Under the pieces are notes generated by a model that searched no databases, was not told the origin of the DNA, and saw only the letters and a program-made list of their open reading frames with translations. From Spirochaetes bacterium ADurb.Bin218 (GTDB taxonomy: Bacteria > Spirochaetota > UBA4802 > UBA5550), in the NCBI GenBank assembly GCA_002069965.1, contig MWCI01000013.1, positions 1-59,909 on the forward strand: 59,909 nt of DNA. Direction: 5' to 3'. This document shows positions 26,694 through 35,151 of the stretch, in pieces (position 1 is the stretch's first letter; each line of letters begins with the position of its first letter). The translations under genes and the position numbers were made by a program.

Positions 26694-27425
26694 ATGGAAA
26701 AAGCTGTTCTTTTTGAAGTGAGAGATGAAATTGCTATTATAACCCTCAACAGACCAGAAAAGCGAAATTCAATAAATAGAGAACTCCTTGCAGGTCTATA
26801 TGATGCAATAGAAGAAGTATCAAGAAATGAAAATATAAAAGTAGGAATAATAACAGGGAATGGAAAATCCTTTTGTGCAGGTATTGATCTCTCTGTCATT
26901 GGGAAGGAGAATCTCTTTGACATAAGAGGAAACGGCATTGACCTCCCAGATATATTTGGCTCCTGTAGAAAACCTCTCATTGGTGCGATCAATGGACATG
27001 CCATAACAGGTGGCTTTGAGATTGCCCTTAACTGTGACTTTCTTATAGCTTCAGACAATGCCATGTTTGCAGATACTCATGCAAAAGTGGGAATTCATCC
27101 TGGATGGGGAATGACTCAGCTATTGCAGCAGGCTGTTGGCAAAAGAAGAGCCAAACAGATGTCCCTTACATGCCAATTTATAACAGCAGAGGAAGCACTT
27201 AAGTTTGGCCTTGTAAATGAGGTTGTCCCACAGGAAAATTTAATGAATCGCACCATTGAGATAGCAAAGCAGATTTGTGAAAACAAATACGACATGGTAA
27301 TAACAGTGCGAGATCTCATAAACTATAGAGATACAGCCTCCATGGGACAGGCCCTTGCCCACGAGAGAGAGAGATTTAGGCGTTTTGTTAAAAAAAATAT
27401 GCCTTCGCTAAAAGGGTCAGAGTAA
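26694..27425 (+). CDS. Crotonase-fold protein (enoyl-CoA hydratase/isomerase family), atypical active site
   Basis: The 243-residue protein has the crotonase layout: VRDEIAIITLNRPEKRNSI at the N-terminus, the oxyanion-hole segments KSFCAGIDL and GHAITGGFEIAL, and GLVNEV later. AAAGGGG lies eight bases before the ATG. By alignment from memory with rat enoyl-CoA hydratase, the first catalytic Glu (in PExxLG) corresponds to His in DTHAKVGIHPG, and the second to Gln in RRAKQMSL. It is therefore unlikely to be a standard hydratase; it could be an isomerase, hydrolase, decarboxylase or ring-cleaving relative. It stands alone beside the candidate origin and overlaps the next convergent gene by nine bases. 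Confidence 0.85.
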   Translation: MEKAVLFEVRDEIAIITLNRPEKRNSINRELLAGLYDAIEEVSRNENIKVGIITGNGKSFCAGIDLSVIGKENLFDIRGNGIDLPDIFGSCRKPLIGAINGHAITGGFEIALNCDFLIASDNAMFADTHAKVGIHPGWGMTQLLQQAVGKRRAKQMSLTCQFITAEEALKFGLVNEVVPQENLMNRTIEIAKQICENKYDMVITVRDLINYRDTASMGQALAHERERFRRFVKKNMPSLKGSE

Positions 27426-28517
27426 ATCTCTTTCTTTATATGTAATAAACGAGAGAATATTTGAATTGTAATTATCAAAAAAATTGCTTTTTACCTGTGC
27501 AACTCTCTCTATTGTAAATAAAAAATTATCTCCTAAGCTTTCAAGCAAGCCTGTTAGTCTGTCAAAGAGATTCCTTGGAAGATAGTCTAAAAATTTCGCT
27601 GCCTTTAAAACTATATCCTCATTCTTAAAAATCTTCTTTAAAAGAGACTCATCAAGCCGTAAAAAAATATTGCACATTGATATATTAATTTCATTTAGCC
27701 AGGAATTTTCAAAATTAAGGGAAGAGACTCTCTCTGCAAGGCCAAGAATCCACATAATATCTTCTTCTTTTTTATATAAGGCTGCCTGTTTTTCAACATG
27801 CAAAACTACAAAGGTAGCATCCTCCTTTTGAGAGGGAAGTCTATTTGAAGAGAGAAATACTGTGTCAAATCTCTCTGCATATTTAACCAGCTGTGGAGAA
27901 TCCAAGCCTGAGGATGAATATTTTAAGGTCTTCCAGTTAAGGCCTCTATCCTGGCAATATTTTAATCCAAGCAAGGAAGCTGCTTTCAAAAAAGGTGATT
28001 TTGTATTCAGAAATATATTATAAAAATAATCCATATGGACAAAATCTGTGAAATAGAGCAAGGTCTTGATTATATTCTTTTCCAGATTTATCCATTCCTC
28101 TTGCTCAGATATGAGGAGTTGAACGAACTCAGACAGGTCAAGATTTTTTATAATTACTGTATCTTCATAGCGCAGGGGTCTGTTTTTAAGATTCTTTTTA
28201 TACCTCTCTGGCCAGACAAGGGCCTCAAGTATAATGGATAGCCTTATATATATATCTTCTATTATATAATCCCTGATGTTGCTCTTTTCTTCTCTATCGT
28301 TAGAAAGCTCAAATACAATCTGGTCAAGCAATTCAAAGAGGTTTATGTATATCTCATCTTTTAGACAAAAACTACCTGGGGTAATATAATCGCCAAAGGT
28401 ATCTATAGATAAGTCCGATATTTTTTTCAAGGCCTCATAATGGCAATCAGAGGTGTTTATTATATTATAAAAATTCTCTACTAAGGAATCTATATCGCCA
28501 GGGGTTTTAATTTTCAT
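27417..28517 (-). CDS. Hypothetical all-helical protein
   Basis: I do not recognise this 366-residue protein. It is cytoplasmic by appearance, with no signal or membrane span. It is built of amphipathic helices rich in Leu, Asp and Glu, somewhat like a HEAT/ARM-type solenoid, for example KAASLLGLKYCQDRGL and LLKKIFKNEDIVLKAAKFL. It ends inside the 3' end of the crotonase gene (nine-base convergent overlap). Hairpins at 28550-28565 and 28643-28677 separate it from the upstream WG-repeat gene, so it is probably transcribed on its own. Confidence 0.6.
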   Translation of the reverse strand: MKIKTPGDIDSLVENFYNIINTSDCHYEALKKISDLSIDTFGDYITPGSFCLKDEIYINLFELLDQIVFELSNDREEKSNIRDYIIEDIYIRLSIILEALVWPERYKKNLKNRPLRYEDTVIIKNLDLSEFVQLLISEQEEWINLEKNIIKTLLYFTDFVHMDYFYNIFLNTKSPFLKAASLLGLKYCQDRGLNWKTLKYSSSGLDSPQLVKYAERFDTVFLSSNRLPSQKEDATFVVLHVEKQAALYKKEEDIMWILGLAERVSSLNFENSWLNEINISMCNIFLRLDESLLKKIFKNEDIVLKAAKFLDYLPRNLFDRLTGLLESLGDNFLFTIERVAQVKSNFFDNYNSNILSFITYKERDLL

Positions 28518-28549
28518 CTATTAAATAAACCTGAAAGCCTATTTTGATA

Positions 28550-28565
28550 AAAGCCTCAAGGCTTT
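28550..28565 (-). terminator. Short terminator-like hairpin upstream of the helical ORF
   Basis: AAAGCC-TCAA-GGCTTT, a perfect 6-bp stem with a tetraloop. On the leftward strand it is followed by TATC and an AT-rich stretch. Likely a second stop for transcripts from the WG-repeat gene. Confidence 0.5.
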
Positions 28566-28642
28566 AATATGAAAATTTTTTATTTACATAAAAAAATGTC
28601 TATTACTTTTCAGTAATAATTTTTAAAAAAGCTTTTTAAAAT

Positions 28643-28677
28643 TTTATGCCCCAAAAACCTAATCTTTGGGGCATAAA
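28643..28677. terminator. Terminator downstream of the WG-repeat gene
   Basis: A perfect 13-bp inverted repeat, TTTATGCCCCAAA and TTTGGGGCATAAA, with a nine-base loop, lies 51 bases after the stop codon. It is the main candidate transcript end, although the trailing T-run is broken. Confidence 0.75.
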
Positions 28678-28727
28678 GCATTTCTTCCATGAAAAATTTC
28701 AAGAATAGATAGTATCAAAAAATATTA

Positions 28728-30356
28728 TTAATCATCTTTTTTTCTTTTATAGAAATAAACCTTCATTCCTCCTTGCAAATCATTAATTGAGCCATGTATA
28801 ACCTTACATTTTGCAATTGTCATCATTGGAAAGTGTGCCTGCAAAATAACAATCTTTTCACCATTGAAAGCGCATAACTTATCAAATATTTTGACCTTAT
28901 CTGCAATTTTTCCAGAAACTATAACCTCATTGCCACCGATAGAGCTTATTGTCCCAACAAAATCCCCTGCCTTTTCATAATTTGTAATCTTATCTGATGC
29001 CTTAAGGGGATTTTTAATGAGACCCCATTTGCCACCATCTACTCCCATTTCTGCCTCTGGAAACCATCGACCTCCTTCATTAACTCTTGCTACTGACGCT
29101 TCAAAAGGCAGGACTCCACTGAAATGAGGTTTAATGACAAATTTTCCCTCTGTATCTATAAAGCCACACTTACCATCTTTTTCAATTGCAGCAAGCCCCT
29201 CGCTAAAATCAGAAACTCTGTTAAATCGAATTTCTATAACTACTTTACCTTCTTTATTTACAAAGCCATATTTGCCATCTTTTTTAACTACAGCCAATCC
29301 CTCAGTGAAATTACTTATATAATCAAATTGAGGTTTAATAACCATTCTACCTTCCCTGTCTATCAAGCCCCAGTTATTTCCTACATTAAATTTAGCAAAA
29401 CCTCCCTCAAAAGCATATACTTCATCAAATTGAGGTTCTATGACTATTTTGCCCTCTTTGTTTATAAAGCCCCATTTGTCATCTTTTTTAACTGCAGCAA
29501 GCCCCTCGCTAAAAGACCATAGATCATCAAATTGTGGTTTGGTTATAAATTTACCCTCTTTATTTATATAACACCACTTGCCCTCTTTCTTAGCCTTAGC
29601 CAGCCCTTCATCAAATCCCCATGCCTCTTCAAATTGAGGTTCTATAACCATTTTCCCCTCTTTGTTTATAAAGCCCCATTTACCATCTTTTTCAACTACA
29701 GCCAGACCTTCACTAAAACCATTTGCATTATTAAATTCTGGCTTTATTACAACTTTGCCCTCTGTATTTATATAACCATATTTATATCCTATCTCAAAAA
29801 CAGCCATACCTTCCTTAAAGTCATCTAAGAAATTGAACTGCGGCTCAATGATAAATTTTCCTTCTTTATTTATAAGTCCTCTCAAGTAGCCCTTCTGGAC
29901 AACTGCTATAGCATTTTCAAAAAAACTCGCATCATCAAACTGAGGCTCTATGACCTGGCCTTCTTTGCTTACAAAACCATATTTCTTGTTTAAGTACACC
30001 TTTGCCATACCATCGCTAAAACCCCATACAAGGTTAAATTGCGGCTTTATTATAAATCTTCCAGTTCTATCTATAAAACCCCACTTGCCATCTTTTTTAA
30101 CTGCAGCAAAACCATCTTTAAAAGCAGTAACTTCATCAAAAACTGGATTAACTACAATTTTACCCTCTGTATTTATGTAGCCCCACTTAGAGCCCTGTTT
30201 GACAGCAGCAAAACCATTGCTAAAATCATCTATATAATCAAATTGTGGTTTAACTAACCATTGAATGCTGCTTTGAGCCTTAACCCCTTGTGAAAAAAGA
30301 ATTGCTATTGCCATGACAATAAAAAGGAAAAGTGATTTAAAAATAGTTTTCCTCAT
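28728..30356 (-). CDS. Secreted WG-repeat (KWG) protein with twelve tandem repeats
   Basis: I choose the ATG at 30356 because AAAGGAGG lies six bases upstream; the frame is open further back but that start overlaps the ribosome site. A signal peptide (SLFLFIVMAIAILFSQGVKA) is followed by about twelve 34-residue WG repeats of the form KPQFD..--F.-GLA.VKKDGKWGFINKEGK. The last is degenerate with an insertion. These form an extended beta structure used for binding. After the repeats, the last 85 residues (from about VGTISSIGGNEVIVSG) look like a small beta-barrel of the kind seen at the C-terminus of some flagellar/envelope proteins such as FlgT; that match is tentative. Ligand unknown; probably periplasmic or surface located. 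Monocistronic. Confidence 0.88.
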   Translation of the reverse strand: MRKTIFKSLFLFIVMAIAILFSQGVKAQSSIQWLVKPQFDYIDDFSNGFAAVKQGSKWGYINTEGKIVVNPVFDEVTAFKDGFAAVKKDGKWGFIDRTGRFIIKPQFNLVWGFSDGMAKVYLNKKYGFVSKEGQVIEPQFDDASFFENAIAVVQKGYLRGLINKEGKFIIEPQFNFLDDFKEGMAVFEIGYKYGYINTEGKVVIKPEFNNANGFSEGLAVVEKDGKWGFINKEGKMVIEPQFEEAWGFDEGLAKAKKEGKWCYINKEGKFITKPQFDDLWSFSEGLAAVKKDDKWGFINKEGKIVIEPQFDEVYAFEGGFAKFNVGNNWGLIDREGRMVIKPQFDYISNFTEGLAVVKKDGKYGFVNKEGKVVIEIRFNRVSDFSEGLAAIEKDGKCGFIDTEGKFVIKPHFSGVLPFEASVARVNEGGRWFPEAEMGVDGGKWGLIKNPLKASDKITNYEKAGDFVGTISSIGGNEVIVSGKIADKVKIFDKLCAFNGEKIVILQAHFPMMTIAKCKVIHGSINDLQGGMKVYFYKRKKDD

Positions 30357-30517
30357 AATTACCTCCTTTGACAATATTATAAAAACAAATTTCTAAAAAT
30401 GTTAATTTCTTTGTTGATTTTTACAGCTTCAATTAATCAGGTATTTCAAGCAAAAGGCAATTTAATTCACTACTTCTGGTCGCTCTTTTCTGTTTGTCCT
30501 GCTCCAGATTTTTCCTC

Positions 30518-30660
30518 TCATTCAATTAAGCCTGAGCTTGCCATGGAAAACACCAGAAGGTTTACATAAGCAATACATGTATAATAGCTCTTGTTACTAT
30601 ATTCATCAACAAATTTTTCAATGGCTAATTCATCCCCATTAACTGCTATGGGAACTGTTC
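30518..30660 (-). pseudogene. Possible remnant of a protein-coding gene, no start codon
   Basis: On the leftward strand, between two in-frame TGA codons, the frame reads PIAVNGDELAIEKF, then a YSNKSYYTCIAYVNLL-type segment, and ends MASSGLIE. It looks protein-like but has no start codon or ribosome site. Reading past the final TGA gives another 15 hydrophilic residues to a TAG. The simplest view is a gene remnant between the two intact genes. I do not recognise the parent family. Confidence 0.3.
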
Positions 30661-30725
30661 AAAAAATTCTTAAAATTGATTGAAAAAACGCTGGAATAAT
30701 GGAAAACTTAATTGTTAATATATTG

Positions 30726-30893
30726 CAGCATAGCTTCGCCAGCGAGTTACTTGAAAGTAAAGCAGAGTTACAATTTAAAAACTGCGCACAACAGAGCTTA
30801 TGTGCTTTACTCCCTGGCAGTCCTTTGGGCTAGGCCAAATCGCGTGGAAAGGCTGCAGCGATTTGGCATAAGCAAAAGGGTTATGCTATGTTT
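30726..30893. other. Structured intergenic element (possible RNA or dispersed repeat)
   Basis: This segment contains nested inverted repeats. The outermost is CATAGC (30729-30734) with GCTATG (30888-30893). Inside are TTACTT-GA-AAGTAA (30747-30760), GCACA (30786-30790) with TGTGC (30800-30804), and the perfect 10-bp stem GCCAAATCGC (30834-30843) with GCGATTTGGC (30858-30867). It stands out from AT-rich flanks. It could be a small structured RNA, a 3' UTR element of the acetyltransferase mRNA, or a copy of a palindromic repeat or miniature element. No known family was recognised. Confidence 0.4.
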
Positions 30894-30904
30894 TAAAAAA
30901 ACCT

Positions 30905-32032
30905 TCAATAAAAAGTAAACTTCCATAAAAATGCAAAGACAACAAGCCAGAAGAGAACCTTCCCCATCTTTGGACTTTTGCTTTTAATTTTATTCCATAT
31001 AAAAGCAACTACAAACATCGAAAAAATAAGCAAAAGAGAAGAGCCAATAGCCTGAACAAAAGTGAGTCTAAGGCCATAAATATTCTCCAGAGATCTCCCG
31101 GACCATAAATGCCTGTAAATTATCTGAAGATGAAGCCAATAAACAAGAAGGGATTCTCTGCCAATGGCAAGAAACCATGAATCACTGCTATTTTTATTTT
31201 TTTGATAAACCCACAACAGGCTTACAAGAAAAATAACAATGGCTAAACGCTCTGCAAAGAAAAGAGGACTTGGTTTTATGTTATACCATGGCATAAAGCA
31301 GAGATAAGAAACTATTGCAAAGAGTATTAAAGCTAAAACTAAAGATATAGAGCCTATTTTCTTCATAAAAACTTCAATGGAAGAATCCCTCTCTGCAGCA
31401 AGAACAAACATGGCAAAAGAGGCACCTCCAAACAAAAAAGCACTCCATGGGAATAATGGAAAAAATGAGCCGTGGAGATCATTAAAATAGCAGGCAATGG
31501 GCAGAGGTAAGAACTCTGCAAAATCATATTTCCATACAACAGGAGACAGTGATGCAACTAAAATCGTCATAGCAGACACTGCTATATGAAAAGCTCTGTT
31601 GTCTTTAAGAACTATTCTAAAAAATAATAAAATGAGCAACCCTGCAGCAGTACATTGCAAAACATCAACATTGTAAAAATGCTTCATTTCCTCCGGGCTT
31701 GCATACTTTATAATATTGCCAAAAGAATAATAAGGAACATGAATGAGATAGCCTACAATAAAAATTAAAAAGATTCTCCTTAACCTCTTGCGGAAAATAT
31801 CTCCAAAACCCCTGAGTTCTTCTCCCTTTCCATGAACAGAAACAACAAAGGCAAATCCAGAAATAAAGATGAATGAAGGAGCCACAAGACCATTTATAAA
31901 ATTAAGAGCCGGAAACCATAGAGTCTCTCTTAAAATAGGCAGCATAAAGGCATTGACCACATGAACCTCAATCATTATAGTCATTGCCCATGAGCGCAAT
32001 AAATCTATATATAAATATCTACTTTTTGCCAT
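30905..32032 (-). CDS. Membrane acyltransferase, HGSNAT/DUF1624-like
   Basis: The 375-residue integral membrane protein begins RYLYIDLLRSWAMTIMIEVH, the N-terminal signature of the heparan-alpha-glucosaminide N-acetyltransferase-like (DUF1624/DUF5009) family. About ten hydrophobic helices follow, including LVAPSFIFISGFAF and a later LVYWLHLQIIYRH. Such proteins move acyl groups across the membrane onto sugars or other acceptors; the acceptor here is unknown. It is divergent from a glycosyltransferase 388 bases away, which makes a role in envelope glycan modification plausible but unproven. Confidence 0.8.
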   Translation of the reverse strand: MAKSRYLYIDLLRSWAMTIMIEVHVVNAFMLPILRETLWFPALNFINGLVAPSFIFISGFAFVVSVHGKGEELRGFGDIFRKRLRRIFLIFIVGYLIHVPYYSFGNIIKYASPEEMKHFYNVDVLQCTAAGLLILLFFRIVLKDNRAFHIAVSAMTILVASLSPVVWKYDFAEFLPLPIACYFNDLHGSFFPLFPWSAFLFGGASFAMFVLAAERDSSIEVFMKKIGSISLVLALILFAIVSYLCFMPWYNIKPSPLFFAERLAIVIFLVSLLWVYQKNKNSSDSWFLAIGRESLLVYWLHLQIIYRHLWSGRSLENIYGLRLTFVQAIGSSLLLIFSMFVVAFIWNKIKSKSPKMGKVLFWLVVFAFLWKFTFY

Positions 32033-32420
32033 AAATATGCCCGACCATATATTTTTAAAATAAGTCTAACTAAGACATCTCTGTTTTTTTGGCTACAAAA
32101 ATACAAAATTTTCTTAAATTTAGACAATTATTCCTTGAAAATTTTTAAGAGTAAATCATAAATACTTTTTTAGTAATAGAAAATGCACTATTATCAGCGA
32201 CTCTTTAGGTGGAGAGATATAATTTTTTTACACTAAAACATACGGCGAGGAATTAACATTAATATTTTTTTTAGAAAATTTTGTAACTTTTTTATTGTAT
32301 TTCTTGATTTTTATAAAGCCTTTTACATTAGTGTTTTAATACTATGCAAAGTAGCTCTTTACATAAATATGGAACTACTATATTTAAAACTTTGTTTATC
32401 TTTCGAGGAATGATGCAACT
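32033..32420. other. Divergent intergenic region, no gene seen
   Basis: These 388 bases are very AT-rich and contain no protein or RNA gene that I can recognise. Promoters for the leftward acyltransferase and the rightward glycosyltransferase must lie here. I see no strong sigma-70 match, riboswitch or extended inverted repeat. Confidence 0.5.
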
Positions 32421-33938
32421 ATGGAAACTGCCATAATAGTGTTTTACATGATAATTCTCTTTTTACTTTCAATTTATGGAGCTAACAGATATTATACAAT
32501 ATATCTCTTCAAAAAGCACAGACACGATAAAATATTGCCTCTTTGTGAATTTAACACCTTACCAAAGGTTGCTATTCAATTGCCAATCTTCAATGAAAAA
32601 TACGTAGTTGAAAGGCTTATCGATTATGTAACAAAAATAAGGTATCCAAAGGAACTTATGGAGATCCAGGTTCTTGATGATTCCACAGATGATACATGTG
32701 AAATAGCAAAAAGAAAATGCCAAGAAAAACAGGCAGATGGTTTCAACATCCATTACATTCACAGGACTGATAGAAGTGGATTCAAGGCTGGAGCTCTTGA
32801 AAATGGACTAAATCTCACTGATGCTGAGTTTATTGCTGTCTTTGATGCTGATTTTCTGCCTCCAGAGGATTTTCTTGAAAGGACAATTCATTACTTTACA
32901 GATGACAATATAGGGATGATACAGGCAAGATGGGATCATGTAAACCGCAGATATTCTTTACTTACAGAATGCCAGAGCATACTCCTTGATGGTCACTTTA
33001 TGATTGAACATACTGCACGTAACAGATCTGGAAGATTTTTTAACTTTAATGGAACTGCAGGTATATGGAGAAGAAAAACCATTGTAGATGCAGGTGGATG
33101 GCAGCACGACACTTTAACTGAAGATCTTGACCTCAGTTACAGAGCGCAGCTTAAGGGCTGGCAATTCATATATCTCCCAGATCTAACTGTCCCTGCAGAA
33201 CTCCCCATTGAAATGACTGCATTTAAATCTCAACAATTCCGATGGGCAAAGGGATCAATTCAAACATTCCTTAAACTCAAGGGAGTTATTCTAAAAGCAA
33301 ATATTCCTTTTAAGGTTAAGCTTGAGGCCTTTTTCCATATTGGTGCAAACTTTGCCTATGCACTTATGACATTGCTCACTGTATTTATGCCAGTAGTGCT
33401 TGCCATAAGATACTATGGTGGATACAAAAAGCTTTTTATACTTGATTTGCCAATCTTTATATGCGCAACTCTCTCTGTTTTTCTCTTTTACTTTTATACA
33501 GAATATGTTGTTATCAAAGAGACTATTAGCGTGAGAAATCGTTCCACAGCAAAACCATTGATATACCTGCCTTTTGTTGTTGCCATTGGCATAGGGCTTT
33601 GCATAAACAATACAAAAGCTGTCATTGAGGCTATCATTAAAAAACAAACTCCCTTTAACAGAACACCTAAATACAACGTCTCTGATGATGAGGAAATAAA
33701 TATTTCTACAAGAGTGAAAAAACTCTTTGGGAATGTTTATAGAAGCAAAAAATTAGATCTTGTGACAGTAATTGAGCTCATACTTGCCATATATATGACC
33801 TACGCCGTTTATTTTACTTATAAAAATGACCTCTATTTTTCACTACCACTTGTAGCGCTTTTCCAGATTGGATTTATGTACACATCTGTGCTTAGCATAA
33901 TTCAAATGCCTATTTCTGTTTTTATAAAGAAACGATAA
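32421..33938 (+). CDS. Membrane family 2 glycosyltransferase (cellulose-synthase-like)
   Basis: The 505-residue protein has an N-terminal membrane helix (2-24) and a GT-A catalytic domain with the processive-type D,D,D,QxxRW set. These are VLDDSTDDT, the DxD in AVFDADFLPPEDF, the TEDLDLSYR acceptor Asp, and QQFRWAKGS near residue 272. Four or five C-terminal membrane helices follow. This is the arrangement of CgsA/BcsA-like enzymes and of bacterial glucosyltransferases that extrude beta-glycans or glycolipids. No BcsB, PilZ domain or other export partner adjoins it. It ends 34 bases before a strong terminator. Confidence 0.9.
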   Translation: METAIIVFYMIILFLLSIYGANRYYTIYLFKKHRHDKILPLCEFNTLPKVAIQLPIFNEKYVVERLIDYVTKIRYPKELMEIQVLDDSTDDTCEIAKRKCQEKQADGFNIHYIHRTDRSGFKAGALENGLNLTDAEFIAVFDADFLPPEDFLERTIHYFTDDNIGMIQARWDHVNRRYSLLTECQSILLDGHFMIEHTARNRSGRFFNFNGTAGIWRRKTIVDAGGWQHDTLTEDLDLSYRAQLKGWQFIYLPDLTVPAELPIEMTAFKSQQFRWAKGSIQTFLKLKGVILKANIPFKVKLEAFFHIGANFAYALMTLLTVFMPVVLAIRYYGGYKKLFILDLPIFICATLSVFLFYFYTEYVVIKETISVRNRSTAKPLIYLPFVVAIGIGLCINNTKAVIEAIIKKQTPFNRTPKYNVSDDEEINISTRVKKLFGNVYRSKKLDLVTVIELILAIYMTYAVYFTYKNDLYFSLPLVALFQIGFMYTSVLSIIQMPISVFIKKR

Positions 33939-33972
33939 AAGAAGTTATTAAAAATCAAATTGTAAATATCTT

Positions 33973-33999
33973 GATCTTGCCATCAAAAGTGGCAAGATC
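33973..33999. terminator. Bidirectional terminator between the glycosyltransferase and hemolysin III genes
   Basis: Perfect 10-bp stem GATCTTGCCA / TGGCAAGATC with a seven-base loop, 34 bases after one stop codon and 24 before the convergent one. Confidence 0.85.
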
Positions 34000-34022
34000 C
34001 TTTGATTACACAAAGACAGAAT

Positions 34023-34664
34023 TTATGCTGTCAGACTTGCAAAGAGCATCATCAAATGAAATAAAGCCCCAGTCACGACAAAGATATGAAAAATCTCATG
34101 GAAGCCAAAATAATCAGGCAAAGGATCTGGCTTTTTTATTGCATATATAACAGCACCCACTGTATAGAAAATCCCTCCCCAGAGAAGAAACATAAAAACA
34201 CCATGTGGCATGGCATTTATAATTGACCTAAAGGGAATAACAACCATCCATCCCATCAAAAGATAGATTGATGTCCCTATAACCCTTGGTGCATTAACAA
34301 AAAATATTTTGAAGATAATTCCCAGCAATACCAGAGTCCACTGTGCAATGAGAATACCCCATTTCATTGCACCATCAAGGTAGAGATAGCACATTGGAGT
34401 ATAAGTCCCTGCTATAAGAAAAAATATTGCCGAGTGATCTAACTTCCTCCATATACTTGTATCGTTTTCTGGACTCTTGCGAGCGTGATATAAAAAGCTT
34501 GCTGTAAAAAGTAATATAGCTGAGATCCCATATATGGCAGAGACAAGCTGCAATTTAAAATTTCCCTTAGCAAGATAAAGAAGAACTGCTGTCCCAATGG
34601 CCATAATAGGTATTGCTGCCCCATGGGAATAGGCAGAAAACTTTTCATTTTGTGGTATGTTCAT
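34023..34664 (-). CDS. Hemolysin III / PAQR family membrane protein
   Basis: The 213-residue protein has seven membrane helices and the family motifs. These are FSAYSHGAAIPI near the N-terminus, SFLYHAR, RKLDHSAIFFLIAGTYTP, and the late FHEIFHIFVVTGALFH, which together give the conserved metal-binding His and Asp residues of the PAQR-like fold. Despite the name, most bacterial members have no shown haemolytic role, and hydrolase (ceramidase-like) activity is suspected. GGAAAGGG precedes the ATG. Monocistronic, convergent with the glycosyltransferase. Confidence 0.92.
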   Translation of the reverse strand: MNIPQNEKFSAYSHGAAIPIMAIGTAVLLYLAKGNFKLQLVSAIYGISAILLFTASFLYHARKSPENDTSIWRKLDHSAIFFLIAGTYTPMCYLYLDGAMKWGILIAQWTLVLLGIIFKIFFVNAPRVIGTSIYLLMGWMVVIPFRSIINAMPHGVFMFLLWGGIFYTVGAVIYAIKKPDPLPDYFGFHEIFHIFVVTGALFHLMMLFASLTA

Positions 34665-34818
34665 AAAACACCCTTTCCTTGTGAATTTATTTATTATAAA
34701 AACAACCTGGATGGCTTTTTAGTTGCATTTTTTTGCACCTCTTTTAATTAAATTGTTGTTTAATAAATTATATCTGCTCTAAGTAAGTTTAATTTTTTGA
34801 GGTGATAAAGAGGCTTTT

Positions 34819-35151
34819 ATGAATTCAACTGCTGCTCAAATTATTGTAAGTATTATCCCCATTGTTGGAATTGTAATGGGTAGTCTTATTATATTCTTCT
34901 ATTTATTATGGAATTATAAGCTCAAAGTTGAAATGATAAAGAAAGGGATCTACAACAAAACAAATTTTGATATTGATACTTTTTCTCTCCTTTCTGGATT
35001 ACTAATATTTTTTGTTGGATTGATGCTTGTATTATTTTTTCTGATAAAAGATGGTTTTAGCTATGGCGTTCTCAGTGGACTCATACCCTCTGCTGTGGGC
35101 TTAAGCCTTCTTTTATTCTTTATAATACGGCATAAAACAAAGAAATCATGA
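34819..35151 (+). CDS. Small two-to-three-helix membrane protein (DUF6249-like)
   Basis: The 110-residue protein has hydrophobic segments at about 7-29, 54-74 and 80-102. Between the first two is a KVEMIKKGIY segment of the type seen in DUF6249 proteins, which are often found beside ECF sigma genes. It overlaps the following sigma-factor gene by four bases (ATGA), so the two are translated together. It may sense or transmit an envelope signal, but nothing in the sequence proves that. Confidence 0.7.
   Translation: MNSTAAQIIVSIIPIVGIVMGSLIIFFYLLWNYKLKVEMIKKGIYNKTNFDIDTFSLLSGLLIFFVGLMLVLFFLIKDGFSYGVLSGLIPSAVGLSLLLFFIIRHKTKKS

Larger units (their letters stand above)
30357..30904. other. Gene-poor gap between the WG-repeat and acetyltransferase genes
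   Basis: No intact gene is seen in these 548 bases. The WG-repeat ribosome site is at the left end. A decayed leftward reading frame lies at 30518-30660, and a compact segment at 30726-30893, more GC-rich than its surroundings, folds into several hairpins. A small rightward open frame through the structured segment (30712-30918) is judged spurious because the hairpins dictate its sequence. Confidence 0.5.

Noticed and set aside
30712-30918. 68-residue rightward ORF in the gap before the acetyltransferase gene
   Set aside because: Most of it is dictated by the inverted repeats of the structured element and it overlaps the convergent gene's end. It has no ribosome site.
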